Shown here: piece by piece, positions 21,884 to 25,950 of the stretch
How the letters are laid out: each line of letters begins with the position of its first letter
Numbering within the stretch: position 1 is the first letter of the stretch
NCBI GenBank assembly: GCA_023393815.1
Contig: JAEXBU010000024.1
Location: forward strand, 1-25,950
Direction: 5' to 3'
Length of the DNA: 25,950 bases
Source: Bacillota bacterium
GTDB lineage: Bacteria; Bacillota; Clostridia; Tissierellales; Peptoniphilaceae
The notes under the pieces: generated by a model
The model's database searches: none
Told to the model about the DNA's origin: nothing
The model's input: the letters and a program-made list of their open reading frames with translations, nothing else
Made by a program: the position numbers and the translations under genes

Positions 21884-21912
21884 TCTCAGTGTATGATTTG
21901 ACGGTGATAGAA

Positions 21913-22302
21913 ATGAAAACTTTCAGACGTATAGGTATTGTCATTTTGCTCGTGGGCCTGCCTTACGTTATGCAGGGGATACAGCCTGATTGGGAGCAGA
22001 TGGCGTGGGAGAATTTTAGTGCTGCCGTCGCCAACTCTTGGCTCTTTAAGCTGGCCGTGTTATTCTTTGCGGGCATCTTGAGTTATCGGATGATTTACGA
22101 CATGACGCATCGGGAAAAGATTTTTTGGGGCGTGGGTTTACTCGTCGTAGTCGCGTGCTGTTATCTCCTCGCTAGAGTAGGTAATAAGTATGCGTTTCGC
22201 TATATAGGAAATTCGCCCGACACGACGACCACGATTTCCTTTCTTTCTGCCCTCCTCCTAGCAGATGGGTTTAGAAACCGCCACAGAGAAGAGGAAAAAT
22301 AA
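21913..22302 (+). CDS. Hypothetical membrane protein
   Basis: 129 residues from ATG 21913, with three to four hydrophobic helices: IGIVILLVGLPYVM near the N-terminus, LFKLAVLFFAGILSY near 45-60, FWGVGLLVVVACCYLLA near 73-90, and a weaker one near 108-120. It ends in a charged tail (NRHREEEK). The longer frame from GTG 21889 adds eight residues with no better ribosome site; GGTGATAG lies just before the ATG. Family not recognised. It sits in the low-gene interval between the two repeat copies and upstream of the ABC operon. Confidence 0.5.
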   Translation: MKTFRRIGIVILLVGLPYVMQGIQPDWEQMAWENFSAAVANSWLFKLAVLFFAGILSYRMIYDMTHREKIFWGVGLLVVVACCYLLARVGNKYAFRYIGNSPDTTTTISFLSALLLADGFRNRHREEEK

Positions 22303-22329
22303 TAAGGAATGACAACGTCCGCGCGTGGA

Positions 22330-22412
22330 GGAACCCTCAAAGTGGAAACCGGAAATCCGACATGTGAGGGTTTGTCGTGGTAGAATATAGTGGTAAGTTG
22401 AATAAAAAAGAG
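22330..22412 (+). repeat. Copy 2 of the repeat, with inverted repeat and promoter-like boxes
   Basis: GGAACCCTCAAAGTGG then AAACCGGAAAT (22330-22356) parallels 21472-21498. In this copy AACCCTCA (22332-22339) pairs with TGAGGGTT (22364-22371). A promoter-like pair follows: CCGACA (22357-22362), 18-base spacer, and TAGAAT (22381-22386) with an extended -10 TGG. The resulting transcript would start near 22393 and reach the terminator at 22434-22469, about 75 nt with no ORF. Confidence 0.5.
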
Positions 22413-22433
22413 GCATAGGTAGAATAAACTTTC

Positions 22434-22469
22434 CCGGCGATTCGCGGCATGGCCCATCGCCGGTTTTTT
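22434..22469 (+). terminator. Intrinsic terminator upstream of the ABC operon
   Basis: CCGGCGAT (22434-22441) and ATCGCCGG (22456-22463) form a perfect 8-bp stem around a 14-base loop, followed by six T. It ends whatever transcript starts from copy 2 of the repeat, or the membrane-protein gene. Confidence 0.85.
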
Positions 22470-22539
22470 ATGGGGATTTCCTTATAGAATCTTTAAATTT
22501 ATGCCGTATACTTTCCTCCAATAAGAGGAGGGATATACA

Positions 22540-23238
22540 GTGAGTACATACATTGTGGAAACGAAGGATTTAACCAAGACCTTTCGGGGGCAAAAGGCCG
22601 TGAATGACCTGTCCTTAAAGGTCGAGAGGAATTCCGTCTATGGGCTGCTCGGACCCAACGGAGCGGGCAAGTCGACGACGCTGAAGATGATTGCCGGAAT
22701 GCTTCATAAGACATCGGGCGAGATTCTATTTGACGGCCATTTTTGGAGCCGCGGCGACTTGGCGAAGATAGGCGCTCTCATCGAAAGACCGCCTCTGTAC
22801 GATAATTTAAGCGCCGTAGAAAACTTAAAAGTCCGAACTCTGTTGTTGGGATTGGACGACAGACGGATCGACGAGGTATTGGAAATCGTCCATTTAAAGG
22901 ACACGGGAAAAAAGAAGGCCGGTCAATTTTCTATGGGGATGAAACAACGGCTGGGTATCGCCATCGCCTTGGTCAATCGCCCGAAGTTGTTGATTTTGGA
23001 CGAGCCGACCAACGGTCTGGATCCCGTGGGCATCCGGGATTTGCGCGATTTGATCCGGCGTTTTCCGGAAGAAGGCATAACCGTTATTCTGTCCAGCCAC
23101 CTATTGGGGGAAGTAGCACAGACGGCGGATCACGTGGGAATTATCGTCGACGGCGAATTAAAGTATCAAGACAGAATAGACGGGAGCGAAGAGTTGGAAT
23201 CGCTCTTTATGGACGTATTGAAGGGGCGCGAGGTGTAA
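22540..23238 (+). CDS. Lantibiotic-immunity/CprA-type ABC transporter ATPase
   Basis: 232 residues. Walker A is GPNGAGKST (38-46), the signature FSMGMKQRLGIA and Walker B LLILDEPTNGLDP. The Q-loop region reads IGALIERPPLYDNLS (77-91) with Glu82 in place of the Q-loop glutamine. This E-loop is characteristic of LanF/BcrA/CprA ATPases that expel or remove cationic antimicrobial peptides. GTG 22540 follows GAGGAGGG (22525-22532); a TATACT at 22507-22512 is a possible -10. It starts an operon with two permeases and a two-component system. No lantibiotic precursor is visible, so resistance rather than self-immunity is likely. Confidence 0.9.
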   Translation: MSTYIVETKDLTKTFRGQKAVNDLSLKVERNSVYGLLGPNGAGKSTTLKMIAGMLHKTSGEILFDGHFWSRGDLAKIGALIERPPLYDNLSAVENLKVRTLLLGLDDRRIDEVLEIVHLKDTGKKKAGQFSMGMKQRLGIAIALVNRPKLLILDEPTNGLDPVGIRDLRDLIRRFPEEGITVILSSHLLGEVAQTADHVGIIVDGELKYQDRIDGSEELESLFMDVLKGREV

Positions 23239-23241
23239 AGA

Positions 23242-23982
23242 ATGAAAAAGTATCTTCTCGCCGAACATTTGAAGCATAAGCGGAGTTTTTTGAAAAAGCT
23301 GTGTGTAGTAGCGCCCTTGATTTCTCCGGTGGCGGCCTTCGTACTCATGCCCCTGTATTTCGCCGCGAGTGCCTACAATTGGTGGTATGTCTTTCTATTG
23401 CAGGGGACCTTTGCCTTGGTGGCGGGTCTGGTGCACCGAAGGGAAGAAAGAAATCTGCATTACCGGGCCGTCTATTGCCTCTCCGTCGATCTGGGAAAAG
23501 TATGGATTTCCAAAGTACTCGTGGCGTCGGCCTATTTGCTTTTCGTCGTCGTTCTGCATTTTTTAAGCGTGGAAATCCTGCAATCTTTTGTAAGCAGCGG
23601 GTTGGCGCCTCGCTATGAGTGGAGCACTCTTCTTTTTGGGAGCATCGTCTTGTTGCTTGTGAATCTGTGGCAAGCACCCCTGTGTTTGTATTTGGCGAAG
23701 AAGATCGGTTTTATGGCGAGCCTCGTCGGCAATACTTTATTGGGCGCGGCGGCGGGGATTCTTTTCGCCGATTCCCCCCTGTGGTGGTTCTGCCCCTATG
23801 CGTGGGGTGCGCGTCTCATGGTTCCCATTCTTCACGTCCTGCCCAACGGGCTCGTGGCGAATGCAGCGAAACCCATGATAGAAGATACGTCGGTGGGGAT
23901 TCCCTGTATTGTGTCCCTTGGGCTTTACTTCCTATTGATCGGCCTCACGGCTCGCTGGTTTTCGGCGCAGGAGGTAGAATAA
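23242..23982 (+). CDS. Lantibiotic-immunity ABC permease, MutE/EpiE/CprB-like
   Basis: 246 residues with about six membrane helices. The start MKKYLLAEHLKHKRSFLKKL is the basic lead-in typical of LanE permeases. It works with the adjacent ATPase and second permease to protect the membrane from peptide antibiotics. It begins three bases after the ATPase stop. Its TAA shares a base with the next ATG (TAATG at 23980-23984), so the two permeases are translationally coupled. Confidence 0.82.
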   Translation: MKKYLLAEHLKHKRSFLKKLCVVAPLISPVAAFVLMPLYFAASAYNWWYVFLLQGTFALVAGLVHRREERNLHYRAVYCLSVDLGKVWISKVLVASAYLLFVVVLHFLSVEILQSFVSSGLAPRYEWSTLLFGSIVLLLVNLWQAPLCLYLAKKIGFMASLVGNTLLGAAAGILFADSPLWWFCPYAWGARLMVPILHVLPNGLVANAAKPMIEDTSVGIPCIVSLGLYFLLIGLTARWFSAQEVE

Positions 23983-24722
23983 TGGGAAGAGTGATAAGAT
24001 CGGAGTTGTACAGAGTGAAGCACACGTGGATTCCGTGGATCCATATCGTCTTGCCGATGTTCTACGCCCTTGTTTTTTTCTTGGCCAGTCGATTGACCGG
24101 ATTAAAAAATTTTGCTCCCGACGACACGATACAGGCCTATTTCGCGCTTTTCGGCGCGGCAGTTCCGAGTCTATGCGGCGTCTTAACGTCCAAAGTGGTG
24201 GATATGGAAAGCGGAGCGGGGAGCTTTCAAGCGCTGCTCGCGACGATTCCTTCCAGGACGAAGGCCTATCTGGGAAAAGAGGCGGCCCTACTTCTCGGTT
24301 TTTTATTGTCGGCGTCTGTGGCCGTCGTCCTCTTCGGATGTTTGTTCGGACAGCGCGGTGCAGGGTTTTGGGGCGCGGCGCTCTTTTTCCTCCTGTGCGG
24401 GGTGCCGGCCGTCTACTGCATGCATTTATGGGTGGCCCTGGCCTTGGGATCGGGTCCTTCCATCGGCCTGGGTTTTGTGGAAACGTTGATCGCCTTTCTC
24501 GCCATGACCGGCCTTGGGGATAAATTTTGGTACTTTTTGCCCTGCACGTGGCCGGCACGATTGCCCGGAACCTATATTGTGGGCAGCGCGTGGCATGATC
24601 CATCCCTTTTGACAGGGGAGCTTGCGAAGTGGAGTTTTGCCGCCCTTCCGATAACCGCGATGGTCGTCTTCGGTTCGTTAGTTTGGTTTCGCCGATGGGA
24701 CGGAAAAACTTGGAGCGACTAA
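23982..24722 (+). CDS. Lantibiotic-immunity ABC permease, MutG/EpiG/CprC-like
   Basis: 246 residues with about six membrane helices, opening MGRVIRSELYRVKHTWIPWI and carrying ESGAGSFQALLATIPSRTKA near 75-95, a LanG-type block. It pairs with the preceding LanE-like permease. ATG 23982 is chosen because AGGAGG (23969-23974) precedes it and it fits the TAATG coupling; a longer frame from 23619 lies wholly over the other permease. The stop region has an eight-base tandem repeat, GCGACTAA twice (24714-24729). Confidence 0.82.
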   Translation: MGRVIRSELYRVKHTWIPWIHIVLPMFYALVFFLASRLTGLKNFAPDDTIQAYFALFGAAVPSLCGVLTSKVVDMESGAGSFQALLATIPSRTKAYLGKEAALLLGFLLSASVAVVLFGCLFGQRGAGFWGAALFFLLCGVPAVYCMHLWVALALGSGPSIGLGFVETLIAFLAMTGLGDKFWYFLPCTWPARLPGTYIVGSAWHDPSLLTGELAKWSFAALPITAMVVFGSLVWFRRWDGKTWSD

Positions 24723-24782
24723 GCGACTAAGAAGGGTATTAAAAAAAGAGGAAAGAGCCGTGGAGACGGCGGAGGTGATTTT

Positions 24783-25442
24783 GTGGCGAATCTGCTTGTT
24801 ATCGACGACGAAGAGGATATGCTCGCTTTAATCGAAAACATTTTGAAGAAGAAGGGGCACCGCGTTCGTGCCGTGCAAAACCCTTTGGAAGTAGACGAAA
24901 AGGATTTGCGGAAATACGATTTAATTTTACTGGACGTGATGATGCCGGGGATGGACGGGATGCGCTTTTGCAAAAAAATCCGCACAATCGTAGATTGTCC
25001 CATTCTCTTTTTAACGGCAAAGTCCATGGAATCGGATATTGTAGAAGGGCTTTTAAGCGGGGGAGACGACTATATTACGAAGCCCTTCGGCGTAGAGGAA
25101 TTGCTCGCGCGAGTCGAGGCCCATTTAAGAAGGGAGAAAAGAGAAAGGCACGCCGGGTTCCATCTCGGGGCGATTCGCTTTGACCTGTCTTCAAACGAAG
25201 TGTTCGTTGCAGAAGAAAAAGTGCCTTTGACGAAGTCCGAATACCGAATATGCACGCTTCTGGCCAAGAGAAGAGGGCAGGTGTTCTCCAAAGAGCAGAT
25301 TTATGAAAAGGTCTTCGGCTACGACGGCACGGGCGACGCGTCTGCCATTTCCGAACACATAAAAAATATTCGCGGAAAGTTTCAACGGGTCGGAGAAAAG
25401 CCGATCGCGACCGTATGGGGGATCGGATATAAATGGAATTAA
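24783..25442 (+). CDS. OmpR-family response regulator of the ABC operon (CprR/NisR-like)
   Basis: 219 residues. The receiver domain has the acidic pair DDEED at 8-12, the phosphoacceptor Asp51 (ILLDVMMPGMDG), Thr78 and Lys100 (DYITKPF). It is followed by a winged-helix DNA-binding domain (LTKSEYRICTLLAKRRGQVF, then GIGYKWN at the end). It should activate the upstream ABC genes when its kinase senses peptide. GTG 24783 follows GGAGGTG (24771-24777), which sits directly behind a small hairpin GCCGT/ACGGC (24757-24770) that may tune translation. It overlaps the kinase by 10 nt. Confidence 0.93.
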   Translation: MANLLVIDDEEDMLALIENILKKKGHRVRAVQNPLEVDEKDLRKYDLILLDVMMPGMDGMRFCKKIRTIVDCPILFLTAKSMESDIVEGLLSGGDDYITKPFGVEELLARVEAHLRREKRERHAGFHLGAIRFDLSSNEVFVAEEKVPLTKSEYRICTLLAKRRGQVFSKEQIYEKVFGYDGTGDASAISEHIKNIRGKFQRVGEKPIATVWGIGYKWN

Positions 25443-25950
25443 ATGGAAAAGGGCAGTCCCTTAAACTCGTTTTTCTGAAATATCTCCTAAGCATTGCCTT
25501 CGGCCTCGCGGTATCCGCGGGGCTTGCCCTCATCCTTTTGGCGGTAGCCGGTCGCTTTCACGGCATCGTGGCGGCCGATGCGACGGAACAATCCATCCTT
25601 CAAAACAAGTCGAAAATTGCGGAAGCGGAGTTTTTTGATCCTTCCCTTATTCCGGAGCACGTAGACTACGTCTTTTTGGCGGACGACGGGCGGATACTCG
25701 CGTCCAATATGTCGGCGGAGGCGAGAAAAAAGGCCGTGGCCTTTCATCGGGGAGAGGAGATTTCCACATCGGCGTCCGCTTTTATGGAAATTAAGCGGCC
25801 GGAAGGCGTGGTGGTGACTCGTTACGCGATAAAGCCCCGCTATACGAATCTGTGGATGGAAGACCATCTTCCTCCCGTCAACGCGTTGTTTTCCGCCCTT
25901 GTGGTGATTTTTTGCTTTATAAGTGTCGTCGCCACGACCGTGTGGTGGGC
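25433..25950 (+). CDS. Sensor histidine kinase, N-terminal part (cut by window end)
   Basis: From ATG 25433 the frame stays open to the window end, 172 residues. A first membrane helix (about 13-36, IAFGLAVSAGLALILLAV) is followed by an extracytoplasmic domain of about 110 residues (FVDPS-like segment, YVFLADDGRILASNM). A second helix begins near 150 (FSALVVIFCFISVVATTVWW). The HAMP, histidine and ATPase parts lie outside. Overlap with the response regulator gene and the ABC genes upstream point to a CprK/NisK/SpaK-type sensor of antimicrobial peptides. The call is by topology and context. Confidence 0.82.
   Translation, partial: MELNGKGQSLKLVFLKYLLSIAFGLAVSAGLALILLAVAGRFHGIVAADATEQSILQNKSKIAEAEFFDPSLIPEHVDYVFLADDGRILASNMSAEARKKAVAFHRGEEISTSASAFMEIKRPEGVVVTRYAIKPRYTNLWMEDHLPPVNALFSALVVIFCFISVVATTVWW

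Noticed and set aside
23619..23981. Long N-terminal extension of the second permease
   Set aside because: It overlaps the first permease in another frame; the TAATG coupling and AGGAGG mark 23982 as the start.
1..25950. CRISPR arrays, insertion sequences, tRNA or rRNA genes
   Set aside because: No regularly spaced repeats, transposase frames, tRNA cloverleafs or rRNA blocks were seen by eye; diverged IS remnants in the AT-rich stretches cannot be excluded.

Overview
This window reads as a stretch of a Firmicutes chromosome, most likely an anaerobic, amino-acid-using member of the Tissierellia/Peptoniphilaceae type. That placement is inferred from AGGAGG-type ribosome binding sites, lysine and T-box riboswitch leaders, ECF vitamin/amino-acid transport, a class 1B dihydroorotate dehydrogenase and a cationic-peptide ABC/two-component module. 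Most of the window is moderate-GC housekeeping sequence. Two AT-rich stretches (about 1,750-2,830 and 21,450-22,400) are gene-poor and hold broken or short genes.

Layout: (1) 1-1,865: the 3' end of a lysine riboswitch, its terminator, and an NhaC-family transporter, so the transporter probably imports lysine. (2) 1,870-2,830: a decayed accessory island, mainly on the minus strand, with fragments of a type III DNA methyltransferase (Mod), a possible toxin tail, a frame-broken immunity-like gene and a short hydrophobic ORF. The last three are still joined by ATGA overlaps. (3) 2,942-5,358: a small zincin metallopeptidase, a membrane-anchored protein with a C-terminal J domain, and a GT4 glycosyltransferase, probably one operon. 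(4) 5,368-7,100: nadK (minus strand) divergent from an RluA-family pseudouridine synthase. (5) 7,187-7,966: a frame-broken coiled-coil gene overlapping an OsmC-like gene that lacks both catalytic cysteines. (6) 8,013-8,241: a 6S-like RNA with its own promoter and terminator. (7) 8,327-15,244: a pyrimidine operon pyrB-pyrK-pyrD-carA-carB behind an attenuator-like leader. (8) 15,293-19,758: a degenerate small gene, a glutaredoxin-like gene and thiW, then a tryptophan T-box with trpP, then the shared ECF energising module ecfA1-ecfA2-ecfT, continuing into truA and then rarD. (9) 21,450-22,470: a gene-poor AT-rich stretch bounded by two diverged copies of one repeat/promoter-like segment. (10) 22,540-end: a lantibiotic-immunity/CprABC-like ABC transporter followed by its response regulator and the start of a sensor kinase cut by the window edge.

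The most notable observation is in carA. It is full length, in frame and embedded in an otherwise normal pyr operon, but its glutaminase catalytic residues are replaced: the nucleophile Cys by Gly, the triad His by Asp, the triad Glu by Phe, and further conserved active-site His residues are also lost. CarB looks intact. The likely reading is a carbamoyl-phosphate synthetase that has lost glutamine hydrolysis and runs on free ammonia, like vertebrate CPS I, with CarA kept as a structural pseudo-glutaminase. Several regulatory RNAs (lysine riboswitch, 6S RNA, pyr leader, Trp T-box) lie in the same 17 kb.
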